Positions 1 to 8,126 of a stretch of DNA of 64,000 bases are shown piece by piece. Under the pieces are notes generated by a model that saw only the letters and a list, made by a program, of their open reading frames with translations, made no database searches and was not told the origin of the DNA. Position numbers and translations under genes: made by a program. The stretch comes from Bacteroidales bacterium UBA1309 (GTDB lineage: Bacteria; Bacteroidota; Bacteroidia; Bacteroidales; Dysgonomonadaceae), in contig DBTT01000011.1 in the NCBI GenBank assembly GCA_002307185.1, positions 1-64,000 of the forward strand, in the 5' to 3' direction. Each line of letters opens with the position of its first letter. The stretch's first letter is position 1.

Positions 1-132
1 ATCCAAATATTACAGGAGGTTTTTTCAAGGAATCTTTAGAGAATAGTTGTAGTAAACTATATATCAGGAAAGAAATGGAGAAAAAAAGTTGATGGAGCCA
101 GAGGATTATTTTAAAAAAAACAATGTTCCTGA

Positions 133-1095
133 CTAAAAAAGAGCGGTAAAATCTGGTTTTATCACAAAGCCAACCCGTAACCTTTGCCTGTAATCTTTGT
201 AATCCAGCATGGATTCTCCATAACCATTATAAAATTCGGCAAACAAGTATTGATTTTCATCGTCAAACAATCGAACAGCAAAATTAAGGGTAAGATTGCA
301 GCTCAGGTTGTTTATAGACCTCTTATTTATGACGGCACTGAAACAGTATTTCGTATCACTACTTTTGTATTCCCCTCCAATATTTGCCCAACCTGTATAT
401 CTTGTCAGATCCCGGTTGTTTTCGCCATCAACAATTGGAATCCAAACTTTGGCAGACATTGACCAATTTGTATCAAAAATAAGATTGGAAGTGCAACTTA
501 TTTTATTCCAGCTCCTTGAGTCCAGTCCACTTTTACCATTGGATTCATGCTCAAATTGCAGCAGAAGAGTTCCCAGGAATCTTTTATTATAAATCAGTGC
601 CCGACCAAAACCGATCGTCGGGTTAAAATTCAAATCGCGAAACGGGAATGAATTTTTGAACACATCCCAAAATGCCTTTTGCGTGTACGTGAGAAATAAG
701 TACGTCTTGAATGGTAACTTACTGTTGGTGATCCGATGCCTGATACTTACTTGAAATTTTGCATCGGAAGTGTATTGAGTCGGCTTTTCCGTGACGTTTG
801 TCCCAACTACGAAATAGTTGTCTTTGTAGATCCCAAAAGCCGGAAGTTTATCAAATGCAGAAATAATGCTATCGCCATTATCAAACTTATCGGATCGGCC
901 AAACAACGAATGAATAGCATTAAGGGCAAGATCCTTAGGAGTTAAAAGATTCTTTATTGAATCGAAATTCTGTCTGCGAATAACCGTATTCTGATTTACG
1001 ACCAATGAGTCCGACGACTCTCCCGTACCTATCGAGAAAACATTTATTGGCAATAATAAAACTAGGAATACAGGAACAATGCGACTTGTCTTCAT
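133..1095 (-). CDS. pldA: Outer-membrane phospholipase A (OMPLA/PldA family)
   Basis: This is a 12-stranded-barrel phospholipase that would cleave acyl chains of phospholipids in the outer leaflet of the outer membrane. An N-terminal signal peptide (MKTSRIVPVFLVLLLP...) is visible, and I prefer that Met over one four codons upstream. Counting from the upstream Met, His187 and Ser189 in EHESNGK and Asn201 in SRSWN keep exactly the spacing of the E. coli triad His142-Ser144-Asn156. A C-terminal YGESMLDY segment is also typical of OMPLA, and the chain ends in Phe, as barrels usually do. The gene is monocistronic and divergent from the small Cys-rich gene. The family assignment is firm; the physiological role (membrane asymmetry or lipid scavenging) is inferred. 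Confidence 0.88.
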   Translation of the reverse strand: MKTSRIVPVFLVLLLPINVFSIGTGESSDSLVVNQNTVIRRQNFDSIKNLLTPKDLALNAIHSLFGRSDKFDNGDSIISAFDKLPAFGIYKDNYFVVGTNVTEKPTQYTSDAKFQVSIRHRITNSKLPFKTYLFLTYTQKAFWDVFKNSFPFRDLNFNPTIGFGRALIYNKRFLGTLLLQFEHESNGKSGLDSRSWNKISCTSNLIFDTNWSMSAKVWIPIVDGENNRDLTRYTGWANIGGEYKSSDTKYCFSAVINKRSINNLSCNLTLNFAVRLFDDENQYLFAEFYNGYGESMLDYKDYRQRLRVGFVIKPDFTALF

Positions 1096-1370
1096 ATAAA
1101 GAATCATTTAAAACTATTTGCACACAAATGTACATTGAATTCGTTATTTGGAGAAACAGAAGATGCATAAAAGCGGCTATCATTATGGTTTTACGAATAA
1201 AAAATCAGAAATGGGGCGATTACAACTATCACAGAAGAGTTCTTCATTGAGTCTCCGTTGGTAATTGACAAGACGAAGAAATTTCTTTAAATTATAGATA
1301 GAAAACAAATCCGTTTAAAATGAATAAAGAAATTTGCCTTAATTTATTGAATATTATTAACGGGACAGGC

Positions 1371-1400
1371 TTTGTTAAATGAAAACAAACAATATCTTTG
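1371..1400 (+). promoter_or_regulatory. Bacteroidota-type promoter for the Cys/Lys-rich gene
   Basis: TTTG at 1371-1374 and TATCTTTG at 1393-1400 are separated by 18 bases and match the Bacteroidota -33/-7 consensus (TTTG, TAnnTTTG). Transcription would start near 1407, giving a leader of about 45 bases before the ATG at 1450. The rest of the 1108-1416 gap shows nothing I can name. Confidence 0.65.
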
Positions 1401-1449
1401 CTTTTGTGTTTAATAAATGAAGCTAAACTATCTAATAAAATTTGGAATT

Positions 1450-1689
1450 ATGAAGAAAATTATCTTATCGGCCATGATGGCATTTGCGTTTCTTGCCTCA
1501 ACTAGCGCAATGGCTCAGGAAACAAAAAAAGAAACTTCTAAGGCAAAAACAGAAGTAAAATCTTGTTGCAAAAAAGATGCTAAAGGAGAATGCGCCAAAA
1601 AAGGCAAAAAGAAATGCACTAAAAAAGAAAGTGCAAAAAACAAATCCTGCTGCAAAAAAGACGCTAAAGATGCGGAAAAGAAATCTTGA
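1450..1689 (+). CDS. Small secreted Cys/Lys-rich protein, unknown function
   Basis: An ATG at 1417 is in frame, but the ATG at 1450 gives a clean signal peptide (MKKIILSAMMAFAFLASTSAMA, cut before QETKK), so I chose it. The mature part is about 57 residues, nearly all Lys, Ala, Glu, Asp and Cys. It has two identical SCCKKDAK repeats flanking single Cys in GEC and KKC, six cysteines in all. It resembles no enzyme; vicinal Cys pairs on a cationic scaffold suggest metal or thiol chemistry in the periplasm, but that is speculation. The gene has its own promoter and a strong terminator directly behind it, so it is a stand-alone, probably well-expressed transcript. Confidence 0.7.
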   Translation: MKKIILSAMMAFAFLASTSAMAQETKKETSKAKTEVKSCCKKDAKGECAKKGKKKCTKKESAKNKSCCKKDAKDAEKKS

Positions 1690-1706
1690 CAATAAGTAAC
1701 GACAAT

Positions 1707-1745
1707 AAAAAGGGGCTGTCTCAAAAACCAGACAGCCCCTTTTTA
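1707..1745. terminator. Bidirectional intrinsic terminator
   Basis: A near-perfect hairpin, AAAAGGGGCTGTCT pairing with AGACAGCCCCTTTT around an 8-base loop, has U-tracts on both strands. It serves the Cys-rich gene on the plus strand and the rsmF-like gene on the minus strand, whose stop codon lies at its edge. Confidence 0.85.
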
Positions 1746-3137
1746 TTTCAACCAAATGGGGTTTTGGTCGGGCAAATAGCTTGACTTTATCCGCCATTCA
1801 TTCGGCAAGAGGTTGTTCGTCCGGTTGCCTATATTTTTCACAAAACCGATCGGAGAACTTTCGTAAACCAACAACACATAGCCCGTTGGGGCATCCGGAA
1901 GAAAAAGTGGTTCTTTCCGTAGATAGTTGATAGCTGTTTCCCTATCCACATTCTCCACAGGAAAGGCATCGGCGTTTAACTCATTCGAAAGTGCCAAGGC
2001 ATGAGAGACCACCAAATCTTTGCCTTTCTGCTCACCCAGAAGAATCCCCGCATTTAATATTTTCAAGCCTTCACTTTGTTCTAGGAAAGCCGCCACTTGA
2101 GGCGCATAAGCCCGCCATTTGCCATTTATTTCCTGAAAAGCATAGCGTTCCGGATGCAGGACAAGTTGCTTCAATCCGGCAGGAACCGGAATCGGCTTTG
2201 CTTTTTGCTTTTTATCTTTTTTTTTCGAAAAGGCTAAACCTTCCGCTTCAGAAGTTTTGCGAAGAACCGCCAGAAAGAATCCTTCGCCATGCGTGCGATG
2301 GGGAAGAAAACGGCTGACCGCAACCTTTGATTCGGGCGACAACGAGGAGGTGACTTTCCAATTTTCATCGATTTGTAGTTCCACTACTTCCGCACCCAGG
2401 TTGTCCATAATCCAACGCACGTTCTCTTCATTTTCGTGCAGGTTGTAGGTGCAAGTGCTGTAAATCAACAATCCATCTTCTTTGAGGGCAGGCCACACGT
2501 CGGACACAATGCGTTGCTGGCGTTCGCAGCAAAGCTGAACATTTCCGTCCGACCATTCGGAAACGGAATCGGCATCTTTGCGAAACATTCCCTCGCCCGA
2601 ACAAGGCGCATCCACCAAAACAACATCGAACGCAGCACCCAACTTGCCGAGTGCGAGCGGGTCGTTGTTGGTGACCACCACGTTGTCAAAACCACTTTTC
2701 ATCACATTATCCAACAAAATATTTGCCCGGGAAGCAATCACTTCGTTGCTCACCAACAAACTGTCCCGACCGATCAGCGAAGCAATGTGCGTGGCCTTTC
2801 CGCCAGGCGCAGCGCACAAATCCAACACCCGGACTGAGCCTGAAACATGCTGACGGAAAACTTGCTCCACAAACATGGACGAAGCCTCCTGCACGTAATA
2901 GACCCCGGCTTGAAAGAGCGGATCGAAAGTGAACGACGGGCGTACGGGAAGGTAAAAACCGAACTCAGACCAAGGCACGGGCGCAATGCCATCCGTTGCA
3001 AAACGTTTGTTTCGAGATTTCATCGGATTCAGGCGGATGCTGACAGGAGACGGAGCGTTCAAAGCCTTTTCGAAAGCCTCCCATTGGTCGCCCAAAATAG
3101 ACTGCGTATGTTGGATAAATGAAAGCGGTAGGTTCAT
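1743..3137 (-). CDS. rsmF: rRNA (cytosine-C5) methyltransferase, RsmF/NOL1-Nop2-Sun family
   Basis: A SAM-dependent m5C methyltransferase acting on rRNA. The SAM-binding motif VLDLCAAPGGKATH and the two catalytic cysteine motifs DAPCSGEGMF and STCTYNLHENEENV are present. A C-terminal region of about 170 residues (RsmF-type ferredoxin-like/PUA-like extension) follows a Lys-rich KKKDKKQKAK linker. The reading frame extends 19 codons further upstream, but that stretch (LLSYKNTYFC...) is not family-like; the start at 3137 (MNLPLSF) fits. It is divergently arranged with the rsmI-like gene 73 bases away, so the two RNA methyltransferases may share a control region. The exact target position (for example 16S C1407) is inferred from homology only. 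Confidence 0.88.
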   Translation of the reverse strand: MNLPLSFIQHTQSILGDQWEAFEKALNAPSPVSIRLNPMKSRNKRFATDGIAPVPWSEFGFYLPVRPSFTFDPLFQAGVYYVQEASSMFVEQVFRQHVSGSVRVLDLCAAPGGKATHIASLIGRDSLLVSNEVIASRANILLDNVMKSGFDNVVVTNNDPLALGKLGAAFDVVLVDAPCSGEGMFRKDADSVSEWSDGNVQLCCERQQRIVSDVWPALKEDGLLIYSTCTYNLHENEENVRWIMDNLGAEVVELQIDENWKVTSSLSPESKVAVSRFLPHRTHGEGFFLAVLRKTSEAEGLAFSKKKDKKQKAKPIPVPAGLKQLVLHPERYAFQEINGKWRAYAPQVAAFLEQSEGLKILNAGILLGEQKGKDLVVSHALALSNELNADAFPVENVDRETAINYLRKEPLFLPDAPTGYVLLVYESSPIGFVKNIGNRTNNLLPNEWRIKSSYLPDQNPIWLK

Positions 3138-3210
3138 TTCAGTAATTTTCCTGCAAAAATATGTATTTTTGTAAGATAATAGAGTTATAAACAACCGCGA
3201 ATATTCATTT

Positions 3211-3915
3211 ATGCAGGCATCTGTCTATCTCATTCCCGTCACATTGGGCGAAACCTCCATCGAAAAGGTTCTTCCCTCGCACAACCGGGAGATCATTTTG
3301 AAAACAAAGTATTTTATCGTTGAAAATATCCGTTCGGCACGTCGTTTCCTCAAAAAGACGGAGGCGTCCATCGATATCGATTCGCTCACGTTTTTTGAAC
3401 TCAACAAGCACACGGATGCCAACCAGATAGCCACTTACCTCGACCCGATCAAGAACGGATTCGACGTGGGAATTATTTCCGAAGCGGGATGTCCTGCGGT
3501 GGCAGACCCGGGAGCGGCTATTGTGGAAATTGCGCAAAAGAAAAACATTCCGGTGGTGCCGTTGGTAGGACCGAGTTCCATCTTGATGTCGCTGATGGGC
3601 TCCGGATTCAATGGGCAGAGCTTTGCTTTTCAGGGTTATTTACCGATTGAACAAAGTGACCGTATCCGCCGAATCAAGCAGTTGGAGCAACGGATTTACA
3701 ACGAAGACCAAACCCAGATATTTATCGAAACGCCTTACCGCAACGACAAGCTATTGAAGGATTTGGTGGAAACCTGTTCGCCTTCCACCAAATTGTGCGT
3801 GGCGGTGAACATCACGTGCGAGGATGAATTTATCAAAACATTGCCCGTGAAAGAATGGGCAAAACGAACACCCGATTTCGGCAAGAAACCGTGCGTGTTT
3901 TTGATTTATAAATAA
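3211..3915 (+). CDS. Tetrapyrrole-methylase-fold rRNA methyltransferase, RsmI-like
   Basis: SAM-dependent methyltransferase of the tetrapyrrole methylase (TP_methylase) fold. The motif GIISEAGCPAVADPGAAIV and the following VPLVGPSSILMSLMGSGF are hallmarks of the RsmI (16S rRNA 2'-O-C1402) branch. At 234 residues it is the short form common in Bacteroidota: it lacks the extended N-terminal glycine-rich start and the C-terminal tail of E. coli RsmI, so the target may differ. It precedes fmt by 16 bases and is likely co-transcribed with it, joining rRNA modification to translation initiation. Confidence 0.82.
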   Translation: MQASVYLIPVTLGETSIEKVLPSHNREIILKTKYFIVENIRSARRFLKKTEASIDIDSLTFFELNKHTDANQIATYLDPIKNGFDVGIISEAGCPAVADPGAAIVEIAQKKNIPVVPLVGPSSILMSLMGSGFNGQSFAFQGYLPIEQSDRIRRIKQLEQRIYNEDQTQIFIETPYRNDKLLKDLVETCSPSTKLCVAVNITCEDEFIKTLPVKEWAKRTPDFGKKPCVFLIYK

Positions 3916-3931
3916 TCGAATTTACGATACT

Positions 3932-4885
3932 ATGACCAAACAAGACCTACGGATTGTATTTATGGGAACTCCCGATTTTGCGGTAGAGAGCCTGCGCATT
4001 TTGGTGGAAAACGGCTACAACGTGGTGGGCGTTATCACCATGCCCGACAAACCTGCCGGACGTGGACACAAGCTACAACCTTCGGCCGTGAAGAACTATG
4101 CTGTGGAGCAAAACCTTCCCTTGCTTCAACCCGAAAAATTAAAAGACGAGGCTTTCCACGAAGCCCTCAAATCGTGGCAGGCCGATTTGCAGATAGTGGT
4201 GGCGTTTCGCATGTTGCCCGAAGTGGTGTGGAATATGCCCAGGCTTGGCACTTTCAATCTCCATGCCTCACTCCTGCCCGAATACCGTGGAGCAGCCCCA
4301 ATCAACTGGGCAATTATAAATGGCGAAAGAGAAACGGGTGTCACCACTTTTTTCCTGACGCACGAGATCGATACCGGGAAAATCATCAAGCAGGAAAAAG
4401 TGGCTATTGGCGAAAACGACAATGCCGGCAAAATTCACGACGAATTGATGAACGTAGGCGCGCGTCTGGTGAAGGAAACGGTGGACGATTTGTTGGCCGG
4501 CAAGGTGGATGCCATCGACCAAAGCCAGTTCTTCCAAGCCGAATCGGAACTCAAAGCTGCGCCAAAGATTTTCAAAGAGACTTGCCAAATAGATTGGTCA
4601 AAATCGGCGCAGCAAGCACACAACCTCATTCGGGGACTCTCGCCTTATCCCGCCGCCTGGACGGAATTAAAATTACAAGAAACAGCAGAACCCCAATATT
4701 TCAAAATATTTGAAACGGAAGTGATTCCCGAAGCACATGCATTGGCTCCGGCCACCGTGGTTTCCGATTTCAAAACCTACTTGCGTGTAGCCACCCCAGA
4801 CGGATTCCTGGAGCTGAAAAGCATCCAGGTGCCTGGAAAAAAGGGGATGGCTGTCGGGGAATTCTTGAGGGGGTTGAAGATGTAA
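3932..4885 (+). CDS. fmt: Methionyl-tRNA formyltransferase
   Basis: Formylates Met-tRNAfMet with 10-formyl-tetrahydrofolate for translation initiation. The N-terminal formyltransferase domain (about residues 5-190) shows IVFMGTPDFAV, the catalytic Asn/His in FNLHASLLPEYRGAAPINWAI and the Asp in THEIDTGKI. The C-terminal domain (about 205-315) contains the ...NLIRGLSPYPAAWT... tRNA-binding region. Length 317 residues is normal. It lies 16 bases behind the rsmI-like gene and is probably in the same transcript. Confidence 0.96.
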   Translation: MTKQDLRIVFMGTPDFAVESLRILVENGYNVVGVITMPDKPAGRGHKLQPSAVKNYAVEQNLPLLQPEKLKDEAFHEALKSWQADLQIVVAFRMLPEVVWNMPRLGTFNLHASLLPEYRGAAPINWAIINGERETGVTTFFLTHEIDTGKIIKQEKVAIGENDNAGKIHDELMNVGARLVKETVDDLLAGKVDAIDQSQFFQAESELKAAPKIFKETCQIDWSKSAQQAHNLIRGLSPYPAAWTELKLQETAEPQYFKIFETEVIPEAHALAPATVVSDFKTYLRVATPDGFLELKSIQVPGKKGMAVGEFLRGLKM

Positions 4886-5054
4886 GGAGCCTGCTTCTTA
4901 TCCCTTCTTTCTTAGAAAATGCGTCTCCACAGAGTAGAATTCAATTCTTTTTGAACTTGTCATCCTTTAGGGATAAACTACCTAAAACATTGCATGCCTA
5001 CGGTATGCAATGTTTTGTTGTCATCAAATTCCTCAAAATAAAAATAAAACACTA

Positions 5055-5083
5055 TTTACATTTCAAGCTTTTTTATATATTTG
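5055..5083 (+). promoter_or_regulatory. Putative promoter of the repeat-containing leader
   Basis: TATATTTG at 5076-5083 is a perfect -7 element. A -33-like TTTA lies 17 bases upstream (5055). If used, the transcript has a leader of nearly 300 bases containing the whole 41-bp array before the ATG at 5384. The stretch 4886-5054 shows no feature. Confidence 0.5.
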
Positions 5084-5122
5084 CACCAGAAGCTTTTACA
5101 AGAACAAATTATTCACAAGCAA

Positions 5123-5368
5123 TTTTGCAAAAAAACATGAAAACAACCTGCGCATGCCTGACAGAAATTCCGCAAGCACCAAGTCAATCGGCATGAACCC
5201 TACGGAAATTCCGCGGACACCAAAACACTTTGCGGGATATTAACAGAAATTACGCTAACACAAAAACAAAAAGCAGGAAGCTGTCGGAAATTCTGCTAAC
5301 ATAAAAACAATTGTCGGCAAGCTGTCGGAAATTCTTTGAACACAAAATCAAAATTCAATATGTTTCAT
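5123..5368 (+). repeat. 41-bp-period tandem repeat array in the leader of the DUF6261-like gene
   Basis: The hexamer GAAATT recurs at 5164, 5205, 5246, 5287 and 5328, exactly 41 bases apart each time. Units share GAAATTcyGCtaACAcaAAAACAa at their 5' half, and units 3 and 4 also share caaGCTGTCG at the end. A degenerate unit 0 (5123-5163) matches in register in its middle (AACATgAAAACAA). The period is not a multiple of three, so the repeats do not encode a peptide repeat. There is no spacer/repeat contrast as in CRISPR. An ACACAAAAAC stretch just before the ATG at 5384 also resembles the unit. Confidence 0.8.
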
Positions 5369-5383
5369 TAAAACACAAAAACT

Positions 5384-6112
5384 ATGAGTGAAAAAAAATT
5401 CTCCCCACTCTACTTGAGCAAACTCACTGTCGAAGAAATATATTCGCTGTGTAAATCGAGCATCGATTTGTCTCAACCACTTTCTGACAACCTTGGCACG
5501 ATAGCCACTGCGGCATTCAATCTGCTTGTCACTGAAAACGCAGGATTAGGAACAAGCCTCAACCGAAACATAAAATCGGAACTTTCGGAAACCATCCGCC
5601 AGTATGACCAAGCCCGTGACGAAGACATCCGGCAATTGTTCCAGCTAAATAAGAGCTACCTCAACAGTCGGAATGCTGAGAAAAAAGCTGCGGCATCACA
5701 ATTGGGGCTTTTTCTTACACCTTACAAGGGGGCGGAAAAACTTCCACTGGATGTGCAATCGGCGGTAATCTTTGAATTGATTTCAAAATACAATGCATCC
5801 GCTGAATTACAAGGTGCAGCCTCCGCTATCGGCTTAACGGATATTTTCACCTCCCTGGCCAACAACAACACGCAATTTGACAGCCTCTACAACCAGCGTA
5901 CAATTTCCAAATCCGCCCGGGGCGCATCAGCTAGTACCTTGCGGGGAAAAGTTTCAACGGCTTACACACAGTTCGCAACGGCCGTGGAGCAAACGGTGAA
6001 CTTCACGCCAAGCGACAGCTTGCTTTCCCTTTTCAACCAGTTGGATGAACTACGAAAGCAATACCGACAGCTCGAAACAACCACCAAAAAGAAGGAAGAA
6101 GAGAAGCAATAA
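5384..6112 (+). CDS. DUF6261-like hypothetical protein
   Basis: A 242-residue cytosolic protein with no signal peptide or membrane segment. It is predicted to be almost all helical, with Leu/Ala heptad-like patterns, an IRQYDQARDEDIRQL segment around residues 70-85, an NNNTQFDSLYNQR segment around 165-178 and a Lys/Glu tail (TTKKKEEEKQ). The overall pattern resembles the Bacteroidales DUF6261 family as I remember it; that label needs a profile search. It stands alone between its own promoter with the unusual repeat leader and a strong terminator. Function is unknown. Confidence 0.65.
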   Translation: MSEKKFSPLYLSKLTVEEIYSLCKSSIDLSQPLSDNLGTIATAAFNLLVTENAGLGTSLNRNIKSELSETIRQYDQARDEDIRQLFQLNKSYLNSRNAEKKAAASQLGLFLTPYKGAEKLPLDVQSAVIFELISKYNASAELQGAASAIGLTDIFTSLANNNTQFDSLYNQRTISKSARGASASTLRGKVSTAYTQFATAVEQTVNFTPSDSLLSLFNQLDELRKQYRQLETTTKKKEEEKQ

Positions 6113-6132
6113 GCAACAACTCAGCAAAGAAG

Positions 6133-6169
6133 AATCGCACTGTTTGGATAAGATGGTGCGATTTTTTTG
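6133..6169 (+). terminator. Intrinsic terminator after the DUF6261-like gene
   Basis: AATCGCAC pairs with GTGCGATT around a 15-base loop, followed by TTTTTTG. The final TTTG of the U-tract doubles as the -33 element of the next promoter. Confidence 0.85.
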
Positions 6170-6195
6170 TCGGTAAGTAAAATTCAGTATATTTG
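6166..6195 (+). promoter_or_regulatory. Promoter for the membrane-protein gene
   Basis: TTTG (6166-6169), an 18-base spacer and TATATTTG (6188-6195) match the Bacteroidota consensus fully. The leader to the ATG at 6306 would be about 100 bases. Confidence 0.65.
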
Positions 6196-6305
6196 GAAAA
6201 GTTTAATATATAGACTAAACCCGACAGTGAAAATGTGCCTGCCGTCAAAACCGTTGGCAGTAAGTAATTAAAAAAACAAAGTAGCCATATTCAAATACCG
6301 AATTT

Positions 6306-7136
6306 ATGAAACGAAAAGAATTAATACTAAATCCATATTTCATTGTAGGGTTGTTTGTTTTATTATTAAATGATTTCTATCTGAAACATGAATACGGGAA
6401 TTTTATTACCGGAAAACTTTCTGATTTTGCTGGTTTATTGATCTTTCCAATGTTTGTTGCAGTTATTGCACCAAAATTTAAAAAACACATTGCACTTATT
6501 GTTGGAATCATGTTTTTTATATGGAAACTACCATTATTTACGCCAGCTCTTGAGGTCATTAATCAATCACTAAAAATCACACTATATAGGGTTGTTGACT
6601 ATTCTGATTATGCCGCTTTACTCATACTACCGTTAAGCCACTATTTGATAAATCGCAAAGGAAGTTGGATACCAATAAAAATTGAACCGCTGAAGACAAT
6701 ATCAACATATTCGTTATTGACAATAGCATTTTTTGCCTTCTGTTCCACCTCCATCCCGTATAGGGAAACCCCGAAAGGCACTATCTTAATTGACAAGTCA
6801 TACACAATCAAACTCCCTAAAGATTCTGTGATTAAAACAATAAAACAGCTTGGGTATAATTGTGACTTTTGTACTAATAATCTTTCAAAATATCCGAGTT
6901 CTGGTTATTATCAAACTGATAACATCATTCGAAAAGGAGAAAACTCCATCGTAATTGACACTATAGCGAATATAAAATATGATTTGATTGAAATAAATCC
7001 GAATAAAACCAAATTAACGATTATCAATGTCACATTATCAAAAGAAGGAAATATACAAAATTGGAAAACATTAAAATCTCTAAGCAATTATTATTCAAGG
7101 TGGTTAAAGGATAGTTTAATAGAAAAGATTGATTAA
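6306..7136 (+). CDS. Unrecognised integral membrane protein with C-terminal soluble domain
   Basis: 276 residues. Five hydrophobic segments are visible in the first half: around residues 9-22, 40-57, 60-78, 96-112 and 136-154. A soluble region of about 120 residues follows (PYRETPKGTILIDKSYTIKL...), containing a CDFC motif near residue 190. The segment NPYFIVGLFVLLLNDFYLK...TGKLSDFAG is distinctive, but I cannot attach a family name. The gene is visibly more AT-rich than fmt or mosBA, which hints at a different history. It has its own promoter; the lipoprotein gene follows after 165 bases and could be co-transcribed. No function is proposed. Confidence 0.7.
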   Translation: MKRKELILNPYFIVGLFVLLLNDFYLKHEYGNFITGKLSDFAGLLIFPMFVAVIAPKFKKHIALIVGIMFFIWKLPLFTPALEVINQSLKITLYRVVDYSDYAALLILPLSHYLINRKGSWIPIKIEPLKTISTYSLLTIAFFAFCSTSIPYRETPKGTILIDKSYTIKLPKDSVIKTIKQLGYNCDFCTNNLSKYPSSGYYQTDNIIRKGENSIVIDTIANIKYDLIEINPNKTKLTIINVTLSKEGNIQNWKTLKSLSNYYSRWLKDSLIEKID

Positions 7137-7301
7137 GCCCTCTGATCAATTAGTCTGCCCCTTTGGTAGTTAGTGGAGTGGAAGAGCTTTCTGTACGGCA
7201 GTGAGTGTATAAAATAGTTGATTAATAAATGAAGCAACCCCTTGACAGTAAACCGGGGAATTCTCTAAATAAAGCAAAGCAAGACAAATAAAAAATTAGT
7301 T

Positions 7302-7964
7302 ATGAAAAACATAGGACTTTTGCCCCTGATAATCGGACTTATTTTTCTGGGTTGTACCCAGAAAAATGACGTTAATAATCGAACAGTTAGTCGGACAGAC
7401 AGTATAAATGTACCCGTAACGCCAAATGACAAGGAAGAAATTCAAAATCTTATTAGACAAACTTTAAACTGGGCTGACTCGAAAAGTTCGATTGACTTGT
7501 TACCAGTTTTAGCTGATCCGAAAGACAGCGCTTACATCGGTTTTGACCTGAAAAAACACAGAGAAAATCTTAAAAAGTTGAAGGCGACCAATTTTTTCAC
7601 AACCAAATTTATTGAAAACTACAATCAAATCATCCTAACCCTTGACAAGAAACTCCGTAACAAAGAATTAGACGAGTGGTTGGTTGGAGAATTACAGCCA
7701 TTTAGTTTTGCGAACGATATTGACCCCTGGTCTCTAAATCAAGACGTCCCATACGACAAGCCAAATCCTTGGAATTTGGTAGAAGTTGAAATCATCAACT
7801 TAAATAATAACAAGGGAAAATTAGTTTGGAGATGGGGAAGACTGGAGCAAAATACAGATTCTGAGTGGAAAGCATTTAGATATAAATTTGAAGTCGCAAA
7901 AGAAGATGAGAAGTGGAAAATCGACTATCTTCAGGGCTTTGACTTTGATGAGAGTATCAGGTAA
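7302..7964 (+). CDS. Unrecognised lipoprotein
   Basis: 220 residues starting with a lipoprotein signal: MKNIGLLPLIIGLIFLGC with Cys18 in the lipobox (IFLGC). The mature protein is hydrophilic, with several Trp-containing segments (TLNWADSK, DEWLVGELQPF, DPWSLNQ, KLVWRWGRLEQN, EDEKWKIDYLQGFDFDE). The last part reads like a small beta-rich domain of the NTF2-like or DUF kind that ends in 'W+IDYLQGFD', but I cannot name it. It sits between an orphan membrane protein and mosBA, and base composition is AT-rich like the former. The 7137-7301 gap shows no clear promoter. Confidence 0.7.
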   Translation: MKNIGLLPLIIGLIFLGCTQKNDVNNRTVSRTDSINVPVTPNDKEEIQNLIRQTLNWADSKSSIDLLPVLADPKDSAYIGFDLKKHRENLKKLKATNFFTTKFIENYNQIILTLDKKLRNKELDEWLVGELQPFSFANDIDPWSLNQDVPYDKPNPWNLVEVEIINLNNNKGKLVWRWGRLEQNTDSEWKAFRYKFEVAKEDEKWKIDYLQGFDFDESIR

Positions 7965-8041
7965 TTCTGACAAGAAAAAGGAAACAACGCCCGACTAGCA
8001 CCCGGACAAAAAAGACATTTTCACTTAAAATTCAAACCCGA

Positions 8042-8077
8042 TTGTTACTGATAAATCAGAGAAAGATGCTATCTTGC
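8042..8077 (+). promoter_or_regulatory. Weak candidate promoter for mosBA
   Basis: TATCTTGC at 8070-8077 is one base away from the -7 consensus. The nearest upstream TTG (8042-8044) is 25 bases away, longer than usual, so a regulator might be needed. I see no known riboswitch or ModE-type palindrome in 7965-8126. Confidence 0.3.
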
Positions 8078-8126
8078 AATGCAAAAGTAGAACGGTAATC
8101 GTGTATTAACAGAAAAAGGTTTTGGT

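Noticed and set aside
5123..5368. 41-bp array considered as a CRISPR or as a coding repeat
   Set aside because: Units diverge over their whole length with no constant repeat and variable spacer, no cas genes are present, and 41 is not a multiple of three.
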